From: Chryseobacterium lactis
GTDB lineage: Bacteria; Bacteroidota; Bacteroidia; Flavobacteriales; Weeksellaceae
Direction: 5' to 3'
DNA: 64,000 nucleotides
Assembly: GCF_003815875.1 (NCBI RefSeq)
Contig: NZ_CP033924.1
Coordinates: forward strand, 3,782,001 to 3,846,000
The notes beneath the pieces were generated by a model. That model saw only the letters and a list, made by a program, of their open reading frames with translations. It did not search any database and was not told where the DNA came from. Both the position numbers and the translations under genes were made by a program. Each line of letters begins with the position of its first letter. Position 1 is the stretch's first letter. Positions 25,693-35,800 of this stretch are shown piece after piece.

Positions 25693-28251
25693 TTAGTTTC
25701 TTAAATCTTCTAAGAACTGTTCAAGAGAATGAAGATCACTGATCAAAACCTCTCTTGCTTTAGCTCCGTTGAAGCCTCCTACAATACCGCTTGCTTCCAG
25801 TTGATCCATAATTCTTCCGGCCCTGTTATATCCCAGTTTCAATTGTCTCTGAAGCATTGAAGTAGATCCCTGCTGTGTAGAAACAATAATTCTTGCTGCA
25901 TCTTCAAATAAAGCATCTTTTTCATTCGGATCAAAAGCTCCCACAGTACTACTGTTTGAATCTTCAGAAACATATTCAGGAAGCAAGAATGCTGATGCAT
26001 ACCCTTTTTGTTCACCGATATATTCTGCAATTCTTTCCACTTCCGGTGTGTCTACAAAAGCACACTGAAGTCTTAAGATTTCATTCCCGTTGAAGTACAA
26101 CATATCTCCTTTACCAATTAACTGATCAGCACCCGGAGAATCAAGGATTGTTCTTGAGTCTACACTGGAGATTACTCTGAAGGCAGCCCTGGCAGGGAAG
26201 TTTGCTTTAATCATACCCGTGATTACATTCACTGAAGGTCGCTGTGTTGCCACAATAAGGTGGATTCCTACCGCTCTCGCAAGCTGTGCCAATCTGGCGA
26301 TCGGTAATTCAACTTCTTTTCCTGCAGTCATAATCAGGTCGGCAAATTCGTCCACCACCAAAACAATGTAAGGTAGGAAACGGTGTCCGTTTTCCGGATT
26401 TAATTTTCTCTCTGCAAACTTTTTATTGTATTCTTTTAAGTTTTTACAGAATGCATTTTTAAGAAGATCATATCTGGTATCCATCTCAACACACAAAGAG
26501 TTCAGGGTGTTGATTACTTTGTTGGTATCCGTAATGATCGCTTCTTCAGCATCCGGAAGTTTTGCCAGATAATGTCTTTCTATTTTTGAATATAATGAAA
26601 GTTCTACCTTTTTAGGGTCAACCATCACGAACTTCAGCTCACTTGGGTGCTTTTTGTAAAGAAGGGAAGTCAGGATAGCATTAATACCTACAGATTTACC
26701 TTGTCCTGTTGCTCCCGCCATCAGTAAGTGAGGCATTTTGGCAAGGTCAGCCATGAAAATTTCGTTGGAGATCGTTTTTCCGAAAACTACCGGAAGATCC
26801 ATGTCCGTATTTTGGAATTTATGAGAAGCGATCACAGAACGCATAGAAACCATTGTTGGATTCTTTCGTGGAACTTCAATACCAATAGTTCCTTTTCCTG
26901 GCATGGGTGCAATAATTCTGATTCCCAAAGCGGAAAGGTTAAGGGCAATGTCGTCCTGTAATTTCTTAATGGCAGCCACTCTGATCCCGGCTTCCGGAAC
27001 AATCTCATATAAAGTAACGGTTGGCCCGATCGTAGCTTTGATTTCTGCGATACCTACGTTAAAGTTTTTAAGCAGTCCGACGATTTTATTTTTGTTCTCT
27101 TCAAGTTCTTCTTTGTTGATGGAAATTTCTTCATTTCCATAATCTTTTAACAAGTCAACCGGTGGCATATGGAAATTGGCAAGATCTAATTTGTGATCAT
27201 ACAACCCATGTTTTTCTACCAGCTCCTGAGATTTTTTGTCCGAATCATCAAGGATGTCAATCACCGGAGCTACTTCTACATTGAATTTAATGTTTTCCTG
27301 TGCAGCGGTATTGTTCTGAACCGGTGGGGTAGAAGGCCTGATATCAAAAGCTTCTTCCGGAGTTGAAACCGGAACAACCGGTTTTGTGGCAATATTCAGA
27401 CTAACCGATTGAGCCACCTCCTTAGGTTCATCGTCAAAAGAAGTATGATTAGGCGTATTGATTGTCTCTATATTCGTAGAAACCGGAACTTCAGGGAATC
27501 CTTTTGGAACATTTACTGGTTCCTGTTCTTTAATTTTATTATTAGGAATAGAATCTGGTACCTCACTTACCGTAATATTTGAAAGCTCCTCTTCAGCCTC
27601 CTCTTTTAGTTCTTCATCAGCTTCAAAATCTTCATCAGAATCGGGCATCATGGATCTTACTTTTCCGATGGTGCTTTCATTGATCTTATTCAGTTTTGAT
27701 TTGATAGAACTTGGGCGAAGATTAAATTCTAAAATAAAGTATAAAAGAATACTTGCTGCCAATACCGTCCATAAACCCACGGTTCCGATAATGGAATTAA
27801 GATAGTCCATAATCTGGTATCCATATACACCACCCAGAACACCTTGTCCTTTTGTAAGTGCACCCATGAAAATTGGAAGCCAGCAGATAAAAAACAAAGA
27901 ATGACCAATCGTTTTCCAAGGTTTGAACATTTTCTTTTTAAGAATTAAAGTTCCAACTACCAGGAATAAGAAAGCAATAATAAATGAAGCGATACCGATA
28001 CTTTCAAATATGAAGATATTTCCAAACCAGTCTCCTGCTTTGCCAAAAATATTGGAAGATTTTATACTCTTGTCAAGCATAGTTCCTGCCTGGCTCTGAT
28101 CTGCTTTCCAGTTCATTAAATAAGAAATGAATGATAAAGCTAAAATAATAGAGAATAGTATAAAGGTAAGCCCGAAAAAGATACGTGGCTTAGATAAAAT
28201 CCGGCTTGCTTCCGGTGTCTCAGTCTGTTTTTTTTGTGTCTTTTTATCCAT
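25693..28251 (-). CDS. ftsK: DNA translocase FtsK
   Basis: An 852-residue septal DNA pump. Four or five N-terminal membrane helices lie within about residues 25-175, then an acidic/Pro linker (about 200-370), then the RecA-like motor with Walker A GATGQGKSVG near 515, Walker B VVDEFADLIM near 640, and a C-terminal winged-helix gamma domain (SMLQRQLKLGYNRAGRIMDQLE) that reads KOPS-type sequences. It moves chromosome ends across the closing septum and activates dimer resolution. It leads the minus-strand set lipoprotein-lolA-lptF/G. Confidence 0.95.
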   Translation of the reverse strand: MDKKTQKKQTETPEASRILSKPRIFFGLTFILFSIILALSFISYLMNWKADQSQAGTMLDKSIKSSNIFGKAGDWFGNIFIFESIGIASFIIAFLFLVVGTLILKKKMFKPWKTIGHSLFFICWLPIFMGALTKGQGVLGGVYGYQIMDYLNSIIGTVGLWTVLAASILLYFILEFNLRPSSIKSKLNKINESTIGKVRSMMPDSDEDFEADEELKEEAEEELSNITVSEVPDSIPNNKIKEQEPVNVPKGFPEVPVSTNIETINTPNHTSFDDEPKEVAQSVSLNIATKPVVPVSTPEEAFDIRPSTPPVQNNTAAQENIKFNVEVAPVIDILDDSDKKSQELVEKHGLYDHKLDLANFHMPPVDLLKDYGNEEISINKEELEENKNKIVGLLKNFNVGIAEIKATIGPTVTLYEIVPEAGIRVAAIKKLQDDIALNLSALGIRIIAPMPGKGTIGIEVPRKNPTMVSMRSVIASHKFQNTDMDLPVVFGKTISNEIFMADLAKMPHLLMAGATGQGKSVGINAILTSLLYKKHPSELKFVMVDPKKVELSLYSKIERHYLAKLPDAEEAIITDTNKVINTLNSLCVEMDTRYDLLKNAFCKNLKEYNKKFAERKLNPENGHRFLPYIVLVVDEFADLIMTAGKEVELPIARLAQLARAVGIHLIVATQRPSVNVITGMIKANFPARAAFRVISSVDSRTILDSPGADQLIGKGDMLYFNGNEILRLQCAFVDTPEVERIAEYIGEQKGYASAFLLPEYVSEDSNSSTVGAFDPNEKDALFEDAARIIVSTQQGSTSMLQRQLKLGYNRAGRIMDQLEASGIVGGFNGAKAREVLISDLHSLEQFLEDLRN

Positions 28252-28860
28252 AATATCAATGTCGCAAATTTAATGTTTTTTCAATACTAAAAGAATCTTT
28301 TTTTCTTCAAAAAACATTTTGCAATTCCCGATTTTTACTGTGATTATTTAAAATTAGTAAGGAGAATATTTTCCGTTGTTAAGTCAAATAAAATAAGGCA
28401 ATTTTTTTTGTTTATCCAAATTCAGACTTGTTAAATTATATTAATTGATAGCTATTCCTTCATTGTATTACTTTAGAAGGATGATAAAATGTTAATCAAA
28501 CCTTATGGGCGTGAAAAAAAAATAGCCATTCTTAATGTAAGGATTGATATTTTAAATTTGTTGTTAGTCTGGGTATTGTTAATGTAGTTTTATTTTTGTT
28601 AAATAAACTAAATTTATTAATTTTTTAAACCAAATTATTGAAATCTTATTAAAAAATATGCTTTATCTTTGTGAGAACATCTAAGGATTAGAGACTTATT
28701 GAAGTTGTAACTGCAGCCTTTTTAACGAAAGTGATCAGTTCACAACATTTTTCAATAATTTTATTTTAATCAATTTCCATATTTCGACTATTCCTGTTAG
28801 TCAGCATGTTTTTTTAAGTAGCTGATTAGAAATATAGACAATAACGTTAAAAATACATCA
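28252..28860. other. 609-bp AT-rich intergenic region between divergent genes
   Basis: No coding frame, tRNA or riboswitch fold is recognised. It contains one good promoter (28638-28671) for the plus-strand surface-protein gene, which gives that gene a leader of about 180 bases. The rest is very AT-rich; the ftsK promoter must lie near 28260-28330. Confidence 0.55.
28638..28671 (+). promoter_or_regulatory. Promoter of the surface-protein pair
   Basis: -33 TTG at 28638-28640 and -7 TATCTTTG at 28664-28671, spacing 23 bases, within the 17-23 range of the Bacteroidota consensus. The ATG of the next gene is 190 bases downstream. Confidence 0.6.
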
Positions 28861-30549
28861 ATGAGAAAGCAGTTATTATTTGTGTTCTTGTTGGGCAACT
28901 TTATGCTATGGGCACAATCTCCCGGTGGAGTTTCCAATAATCTCCAGATATGGGTAAAAGCCGATGCAGGTACAGCTACAACAACGGATCATACACAAGT
29001 TTCCATTTGGGAGAATCAAAGAACGGGTGGGGCAAATGGGATTGCCAACCAGGGTATTCCCGGTTATTATGCCGATCCCGGGATTAACGCAAGACCTGTC
29101 TATCGGACCGCGGAAACTATTCCCGCATTTAATTTTAATCCGGCCATAGAAATTGTAAGTACGAACGGTTACCGATCAGGATATAAATTCCCTTCCGGTT
29201 TTCCGGATAATACCATCACATCTCTCACTTCATATACACATCTTTCCAGAACAGCACCTACTGCTTACAGGACTGTTTTTGTAATGAACGGGACTGCTCA
29301 AAGTTCAAATACTTCCGAAATTGCCGGAATCTGGCAATCTCCATTTTTTGGAACTCAAACAGATCGTCCTGAATTTTATAATGAAAAGGAATATGGTGAC
29401 GTCTATTTTGGAACCCAGACTATCAGTACCGTAGGAAGTAATGTGCCGAGCATTCAATCCTATTATAATGAAGAAGTGGGAGGAAGCATGAAATATTTTT
29501 TTGATAATAACGGCTTGGCGTACGGAGAGCCTTCCAATAGTGTTGCTTCTACAAAAAATTATCCGGGATTGGTTCTTTTGATGGATAATGACGGTGGATC
29601 AGGTTCAACTTCGCTTGCCGGTGACCGGATCGGGGAGTTTATTTTGTATTCGGAAACCCAAACTGCTGAGGAAAGACAAAGAGTAAATTCTTATCTGGCC
29701 ATTAAGTATGGGGTCACCTTATCACAGCCGCAGAATTATTTAAGCTCTGATCAGGCAGTCACCTGGAATTCTGCTGTTAATATCGCTTTTAACCATAATA
29801 TTTTTGGTTTGGCAAAAGATGATATGTCTGTCCTGAACCAAACGGTAAGTAACAGTATTAATGAAGAGAATAATATAATGCTTACCGTTGCAACAACGAA
29901 TGACTTTATTTCACCTAACGTCACTGCAGGCAGAACTTCGTTTTCACAGGATAAAACTTTTTTGGTAATCGGAGATAATAATGTTCAGGATCTCAGTCTG
30001 GTAAATGTTGGAGTAAGTTCTATCAAAATGATTAAGAGAATATGGCTGGCACAGAAAACTAATGATACCGGTTCAGTATGGTTGCAGGCTGATCTTTCAA
30101 AATATACGGATATCTCATCTACGGATAATATATATATGATGATCGCAGATGATGCAGGGTTTACACAAAATGTAGAAATGATCTCTCCAGCAAGTCTTGC
30201 TGGTAGTAAAGCGGTATTTAATTATTCTTTCCCGGAAAACAAATATTTCACATTTGGCATGAGCCATCAAGCCTATTGTACCAAAGATCCGGCAACAGGA
30301 ACTCCGGATGCTTTTACAAGAATTGGAATCACAGGACAAACCAATATTCAGAATGGTTGGCCGGGGAATGTACCCAACGGATTTATTGCTCTTGAGTCAA
30401 AAGATAAAGGAATGGTTATCACCAGAACAACTTCAGTAAGCATAGCAATACCGGTTGAAGGAATGCTGATTTATGACACAGCAGACAAATGCTTTAAGTT
30501 ATATAACGGCACAGGTTGGCATTGTATCACTAGATCTTGTAATGATTAA
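28861..30549 (+). CDS. Secreted surface protein, DUF8202-like
   Basis: A 562-residue exported protein with signal peptide MRKQLLFVFLLGNFMLWAQ. Residues about 25-290 look like a LamG/concanavalin-type domain (LQIWVKADAGT, then GEFILYSETQTAEERQRVNSYLAIKYGVTL), which is the block seen in Bacteroidota surface proteins annotated DUF8202. The end carries a module ALESKDKGMVI...GMLIYDT...LYNGTGWHCI, shared with the next gene. It has no T9SS sorting domain at the C-terminus. It is 10 bp from the following gene, with which it forms a two-gene operon. A role in surface structure or adhesion is inferred. Confidence 0.72.
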   Translation: MRKQLLFVFLLGNFMLWAQSPGGVSNNLQIWVKADAGTATTTDHTQVSIWENQRTGGANGIANQGIPGYYADPGINARPVYRTAETIPAFNFNPAIEIVSTNGYRSGYKFPSGFPDNTITSLTSYTHLSRTAPTAYRTVFVMNGTAQSSNTSEIAGIWQSPFFGTQTDRPEFYNEKEYGDVYFGTQTISTVGSNVPSIQSYYNEEVGGSMKYFFDNNGLAYGEPSNSVASTKNYPGLVLLMDNDGGSGSTSLAGDRIGEFILYSETQTAEERQRVNSYLAIKYGVTLSQPQNYLSSDQAVTWNSAVNIAFNHNIFGLAKDDMSVLNQTVSNSINEENNIMLTVATTNDFISPNVTAGRTSFSQDKTFLVIGDNNVQDLSLVNVGVSSIKMIKRIWLAQKTNDTGSVWLQADLSKYTDISSTDNIYMMIADDAGFTQNVEMISPASLAGSKAVFNYSFPENKYFTFGMSHQAYCTKDPATGTPDAFTRIGITGQTNIQNGWPGNVPNGFIALESKDKGMVITRTTSVSIAIPVEGMLIYDTADKCFKLYNGTGWHCITRSCND

Positions 30550-30559
30550 AACCAAAGTA

Positions 30560-31060
30560 ATGAAGAAAATAATCGTAATCACAATATTGTTTTATACCGG
30601 ATTGATTTCCGCACAGATTGCCGTTGAAAAAGCTCAGGTGGACGGTGACGGTCTTTTAGATTTTGCTCCCAATACGACAAAAGGTATTCTATTGCCTATT
30701 GTGGAAACGCTTCCAACGGATGCTGTTGCAGGAACAATCTTAATGGATAAAAATGATAAAGTAGTAAAAATGAATACAGAATCTACCTGGATTCCATTGA
30801 GTGATCCGGGTTCTGTTGCTGATGTGGCTTTCAATACAAATGCGGAGATTCCCGGAGCCAACAGAATTATTATGGGATCTGCTACAACGCCTGCTCCGGG
30901 AGTTCTGGTTTTAGAATCTTCTAACAAAGCCCTTATTCTTCCTAAAATAGCAGCACCTCATATTAATGTTAAAAATCCATATCCGGGGATGATGTGTTAT
31001 GATACTGTCAGTAAAACAATGGCAGTATTTGACGGATTAAAATGGAGCTATTGGAAATAG
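30560..31060 (+). CDS. Small secreted protein sharing the C-terminal module of its neighbour
   Basis: A 166-residue exported protein (signal MKKIIVITILFYTGLISAQ). I start it at the ATG 30560, right at the signal peptide; an open frame continues upstream but overlaps the previous gene. Its mature part ends with VLESSNKALILPKI...GMMCYDT...VFDGLKWSYW, the same arrangement as the last 60 residues of the upstream protein. Such modules are frequent at the C-terminus of small Flavobacteriia secreted proteins. A function is not known; the shared module suggests assembly with the larger partner. Confidence 0.72.
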   Translation: MKKIIVITILFYTGLISAQIAVEKAQVDGDGLLDFAPNTTKGILLPIVETLPTDAVAGTILMDKNDKVVKMNTESTWIPLSDPGSVADVAFNTNAEIPGANRIIMGSATTPAPGVLVLESSNKALILPKIAAPHINVKNPYPGMMCYDTVSKTMAVFDGLKWSYWK

Positions 31061-31077
31061 TTTAACTATTATTTGAC

Positions 31078-31105
31078 ACCGGAGGACTTTCTTCCGGTTT
31101 TTTTA
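31078..31105 (+). terminator. Terminator after the surface-protein pair
   Basis: ACCGGAGGA pairs with TCTTCCGGT (one wobble) and is followed by seven T, 17 bp after the stop at 31060. Confidence 0.85.
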
Positions 31106-31110
31106 CTTTT

Positions 31111-31124
31111 TTGAACTAGTTCAA
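31111..31124. promoter_or_regulatory. Fnr/Crp-type box: 14-bp perfect palindrome
   Basis: TTGAACTAGTTCAA has exactly the TTGA-N6-TCAA frame of Fnr-family sites (E. coli Fnr: TTGAT-N4-ATCAA). Its centre lies about 40 bases before the transcription start expected from the -7 element at 31147-31154, which is near the usual activator position. A Crp/Fnr-family regulator is encoded at 31886-32458. Confidence 0.6.
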
Positions 31125-31146
31125 AGGTCAGGAATGAGTAAGGTTA

Positions 31147-31154
31147 TAATTTTG
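31147..31154 (+). promoter_or_regulatory. -7 element of the hydrolase gene
   Basis: TAATTTTG matches TAnnTTTG; no -33 TTG is found 17-23 bases upstream, where the Fnr-type box lies instead. This position also argues that translation starts at the ATG 31173. Confidence 0.5.
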
Positions 31155-31172
31155 TCTTATAAAATTTCACCA

Positions 31173-31817
31173 ATGAAAAATACCTTTAAAAGGATATTGA
31201 CTTTATGTCTGATATTAATTTCACTAGTATTAATGAACGCACAACAAAAAAGAAAAATGGAAAACACTGCACTATTAATTATCGATGTACAAAATGATTA
31301 TTTTCCAGGAGGGAAAATGGAATTAGAAGGAGCTGAGCAAGCCGGTAAAAATGCACAAAAAGTTTTACAGTATTTTCGGAAGAATAATCTTCCGGTAATC
31401 CATATCATGCATGTTTCAATTAATGAAGGAGCTGCTTTTTTTCTTCCGGATACTTCCGGAGTGGAAATAAATTCTTTCGTTTCACCACAAAATGGCGAGA
31501 AGATTATTATTAAACATTTCCCCAATAGTTTTAGAGAAACGGATCTTCTGAAGTATCTGCATTCGAAAAATATCAAAAATCTGGTGATTACCGGAATGAT
31601 GACAGACGTTTGTGTGGAAGCCACTACAAGAGCAGCGTTTGATTTTGGCTTTCACAATACGATTATTGGAGATGCTACAGCAACAAGAGATCGGGAATTA
31701 AATGGACAGGTGGTGAAAGCTTCAGAGATTCAAAGGTCTTTTTTAGCTGGGATCTCAGCACTTGGAAGCCTTTATGCCGGTATTATTTCAACCTATGATT
31801 TTATCAGCGAAAAATAA
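31173..31817 (+). CDS. Isochorismatase-family cysteine hydrolase, probably exported
   Basis: A 214-residue alpha/beta hydrolase of the isochorismatase/nicotinamidase type. The catalytic aspartate is in LIIDVQNDYF (about residue 34), the cysteine in MMTDVCVEATTRAAFDF (about residue 149), with the FPNSF substrate-loop motif between. Unlike most family members it has an N-terminal hydrophobic signal (MKNTFKRILTLCLILISLVLMNAQ), so it is likely secreted to the periplasm. The start ATG 31173 is preferred because the -7 element lies upstream of it; a second ATG at about 31257 would give a cytoplasmic form. It precedes a Crp/Fnr regulator. Substrate unknown. Confidence 0.8.
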   Translation: MKNTFKRILTLCLILISLVLMNAQQKRKMENTALLIIDVQNDYFPGGKMELEGAEQAGKNAQKVLQYFRKNNLPVIHIMHVSINEGAAFFLPDTSGVEINSFVSPQNGEKIIIKHFPNSFRETDLLKYLHSKNIKNLVITGMMTDVCVEATTRAAFDFGFHNTIIGDATATRDRELNGQVVKASEIQRSFLAGISALGSLYAGIISTYDFISEK

Positions 31818-31839
31818 TTTTAATCCAATACAAAAAGAT

Positions 31840-31866
31840 AAAGATATCGATAATAACGGTATCTTT
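31840..31866 (+). terminator. Hairpin between hydrolase and Crp/Fnr genes
   Basis: AAAGATATCG pairs with CGGTATCTTT (one wobble), followed by ATTTTGTTT. It may be a leaky terminator, leaving the two genes partly coupled. Confidence 0.55.
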
Positions 31867-31885
31867 ATTTTGTTTAAATACAATC

Positions 31886-32458
31886 ATGTCTAGCCTACTT
31901 TACCAAAATATCAGCAGATACATTGAGCTTTCTGAAGAAGAATTCAGGCAGTTTGCTGAACCATTTGAATTGAAAAAATTTAAAAAGAAGGAAACTGTTC
32001 TCAAAGAAGGAGATTATTGTCTTTTTGAAGGATTTGTACTGAATGGCTGTTTCAAGGTGTATTACCTGAATGAAAACGGATTTGAGCAGGCTTTATATTT
32101 TGCTGTAGAAGGGTGGTGGATTACTGATATTGATAGCCTGATCAATCATGTACCGTCTATATTGAATATTGAAGCACTTGAAGATAGCGAGGTGCTGATG
32201 ATTTCCAAGAAGGATAAGGATTTTTTGTATGAAACCATGCCCCAGATAGAGAAGCTTTTCAGAATCATGAATCAGCAATCGTCAGTGGCGTTACAGAGAA
32301 GAATTCTTTCTTTAACCGGAAAGACAGCTGATAAGCGTTACCTGGAGTTTTTGGAAAAATATCCGGGACTGGAACAACGGCTGACCCAACAGCAAGTTGC
32401 CTCTTATTTGGGAATAACCCATGAATTCTTAAGTAAAATCAGAAAAAAACTCTTGTAA
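31886..32458 (+). CDS. Crp/Fnr-family transcriptional regulator
   Basis: A 190-residue protein with a cyclic-nucleotide-like beta-roll (about 25-115), dimerisation helix, and a C-terminal winged helix (LTQQQVASYLGITHEFLSKIRKKLL, about 165-190). There are no N-terminal cysteines of an Fnr iron-sulphur cluster, so it is of the Bacteroidota Crp/Fnr group with unknown effector. It lies downstream of the hydrolase gene, whose promoter carries an Fnr-type box, so local control is plausible. The helix-turn-helix has the pattern typical of this group in Chryseobacterium-like genomes. Confidence 0.85.
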   Translation: MSSLLYQNISRYIELSEEEFRQFAEPFELKKFKKKETVLKEGDYCLFEGFVLNGCFKVYYLNENGFEQALYFAVEGWWITDIDSLINHVPSILNIEALEDSEVLMISKKDKDFLYETMPQIEKLFRIMNQQSSVALQRRILSLTGKTADKRYLEFLEKYPGLEQRLTQQQVASYLGITHEFLSKIRKKLL

Positions 32459-32823
32459 GAAGCCTGTTTGATTTTTTACCGCTATACAGATAGAATGATT
32501 AATTTGTAAGTATAAATAACTTGCCTCAACGAATTGATAAAATGACTTTTGAGAAGTCAAATAAATTCAAATTTGCTTAACTTATTTGGTATCAATTTTT
32601 TATAGAAAGGTTAAATGTTGGGTATAGAATAATTCAATCGCTAATATAGTCATAATGAATCTATATTTTTTCGGAATTAGGAATTGAATTTTTCCCAATA
32701 TTTTCAATGTTATTAAGAATGGTTCAAAATAAGCAAAACTCAGGCCAAAATGACAAAAAACAGCTTTTTTTAAGCTCTTTGTGCTTTATCATCCTTATTT
32801 TTGCATGTCAAGTACAATAAATC
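32459..32823. other. 365-bp intergenic region before the cytochrome c assembly gene
   Basis: No gene is seen. A -7-like TATTTTTG lies at 32796-32803, 20 bases before the ATG, but no -33 TTG is at the right distance. The remaining bases are AT-rich and I see no further structure. Confidence 0.5.
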
Positions 32824-35800
32824 ATGAAGAAGCTCCAAGATATTCTTATCTCAACCAGAACAATGGCTGTATTGTTGCTGGTGTACGCATTTGCAATGGC
32901 TTATGCAACGTTCTTAGAAAACGACTACGGAACTCCCACAGCAAAAGCTTTAATTTATGAGGCAAAATGGTTTGAACTGATCATGGTTCTGCTCATTCTC
33001 AACTTCATAGGAAATATCGCAAGATACCGACTTTGGAAAAGAGAAAAATGGCCGGTGTTGGTTTTTCACCTTGCCTTTGTTTTCATCTTTATCGGTGGTG
33101 CTATTACCAGATACATCAGTTTTGAAGGAACTATGCACATCAGGGAAGGGGAAACATCCAACGAAATCGTAACGGATAAAAACTTCTTTAAAATCCAGAT
33201 CGAGGAAAAGGGTGATGTTCTTAATTATCAGGATGTTCCTTATTTAATGTCTCCTTTGCACAAGGATTTCAGTGCAACGTATGACTTCCACGGAAAAGAA
33301 ATAAAAGCTTTTGCAAAGGAATATATTCAAAGGAAAAAAGACAGCCTCGTAGCTGAACCAAACGGTGCTGAATATCTTCACCTTGTTTCAACGGGAAGCA
33401 CCGGAAGACAGAATATTTATATCAAACCGGGGGAAACGAAATCTATCAACGGAACTTTGGTTACATTCAACAGAGCCATTGAAGGCGCTGTAGAATTCAA
33501 AAAAGAAGGGGGTCAATTATTCATCAAAACTCCTGTTGATGCCAGCTTTATGACGATGGCAACACAGGCGACCGGAAATACCAAGAAAGATGAATTTCAG
33601 CCTTTGGCAATGAGAAGTTTATATACCATCAACGAATTGAAACTGGTTGTTCCTGAAGGGCTTAAAAAAGGAAGATTGATGGCAATTGAAGGGGATAGAA
33701 AGAAAGATGCCAACGTTCCTGATATGCTGCAGATTGAATTACAAGGACCAAAAACAAAGCAGATTGTTGATCTTTCTGTTGAAAAAGGAAATCCAAATGC
33801 TTACAAACAGGTTACCATGGATGGTTTAAACATTATGGTTGGTTTCGGACCTAAAGTGTATAATACGCCTTTCGCACTAAAACTTGATGACTTCGTAATG
33901 GAAACATATCCGGGAAGTTCATCTCCAAGTGCATATGAAAGTCACGTTAAAATCATTGATGAAGGGAAGCAAACTCCTTATAAAATTTATATGAACCACG
34001 TTCTTAACCATAAAGGATACCGTTTCTTCCAGTCAAGTTTTGATCCTGACAGAATGGGAACCGTACTTTCTGTAAACCATGATTACTGGGGAACTTTGAT
34101 TTCTTACATCGGATACACAATGCTATTCTTAGGAATGTTTATTATTTTCTTCTGGAAAGGAACTCATTTCTGGAAACTGAATAAAATGCTTGCAGATGCC
34201 AATAAAAAGAAAACAAAAGTAGCAGCAGTACTTTTCTTGTTTCTAAGCTTAGGCTTAAATGCACAAAAAATTGAGACGCACGGTACCACCGACGGAAGCA
34301 GAGAACATATTCATGTTGAAGGTGATGGGCATAATCATGCACCGGCTCCTGAAGCTCAAAATTCAGGAAATACTGCTCCACAACAAAATTCACTCGCCGC
34401 TCCGTTAAGCAAAATGAGATCAATTTCTCCAGATGAAATCATTGCTAGAAATAAGATTACTGAAGCCCATGCAGATAAATTTGGGTATCTTTTAGTGCAG
34501 AGTTTTGAAGGAAGAATTGTTCCTATCAATACTGAAGCATTAGATGTTTTAAGAAAATTATATAAGAAAGATAAATTCAAAGGTACAGATGGAAAATATC
34601 TGACTGCAAACCAATGGTTCCTTTCTATCAATACGGATACTCCAAGCTGGACTATGGTGCCAATGATCAAAGTGGGACCAAAAGGAGGTGACGAACTGAA
34701 AAAGAAAACAAAGGCTAATGATGATGAGTATACCTCATTAATGAACCTTTTCCCGGCAGATGCAAATGGTAATCTGACTTATATTTTAGAACACGACTAC
34801 AATACAGCATTCCGTAAAAAACCTGCTGAGCAGACAAACTATGATAAAGAAGTAATTGCTGTAAATGAAAGAGTACAGATCTTTAATGAGTTTTTCAGTG
34901 GCCAATTTATGAGAATTGTTCCCGTGAAAAATGATGCAAATCACACATGGCACTCATGGTTGGATCAGAAATTTGAACCGGACATGGAATCTCAACAGGT
35001 AATGGGGCCTTATTTTGCAGAAGTTTTGACTGCTCAGAAAACCGGAGACTGGACCAAAGCAGATGCAGAATTGGCAAAACTTTCAGAATATCAGCAAAAA
35101 TGGGGTAAAGCAGTTGTTCCTGCAAAATCTAAAGTAGATCTTGAGGTTTTTATGAATAAAGCGGATATTAATTTTAAACTATTAATTTTCTACACTCTTG
35201 TTGGAGGGCTTCTTCTCATCTTAGGATTTATTGAATTATTTAAGCCAAATAAAGTATTAAACAAAATCATCAAAGTAATTATTGCCGTTGGTTTAATAGG
35301 ATATTTATGCCATTTCTTGGGTCTTGTTGCAAGATGGTACATTTCAGGACACGCCCCTTGGAGTAACGGATATGAAGCTATTATATTCATCTCGTGGGTA
35401 GGGATTACAGCCGGATTATTCCTGTACAGAAATTCCAATGCATTAATTCCTGCAGCCGGATTTATGGTAGCAGTTATTATGATGGGATTTGCGCACGGAG
35501 GTTCAGCGCTTGATCCGCAGATTACGCCGCTTGTTCCGGTATTGAAATCTTACTGGTTGATCGTTCACGTTGCCATTATTACCTCGAGTTACGGTTTCTT
35601 TGCTCTATCAATGATTATTGCCGTTATCTCTCTTGTATTTTATATTATTTCAAATAAAGACACGTATAAAATTCACCATGATACAACGTTGAAAGAATTG
35701 GTAATTGTTTCTGAAATGTCATTAACAATAGGTCTTTTTGCTTTAACAGTAGGGAACTTCTTAGGAGGAATCTGGGCGAATGAGTCTTGGGGAAGATATT

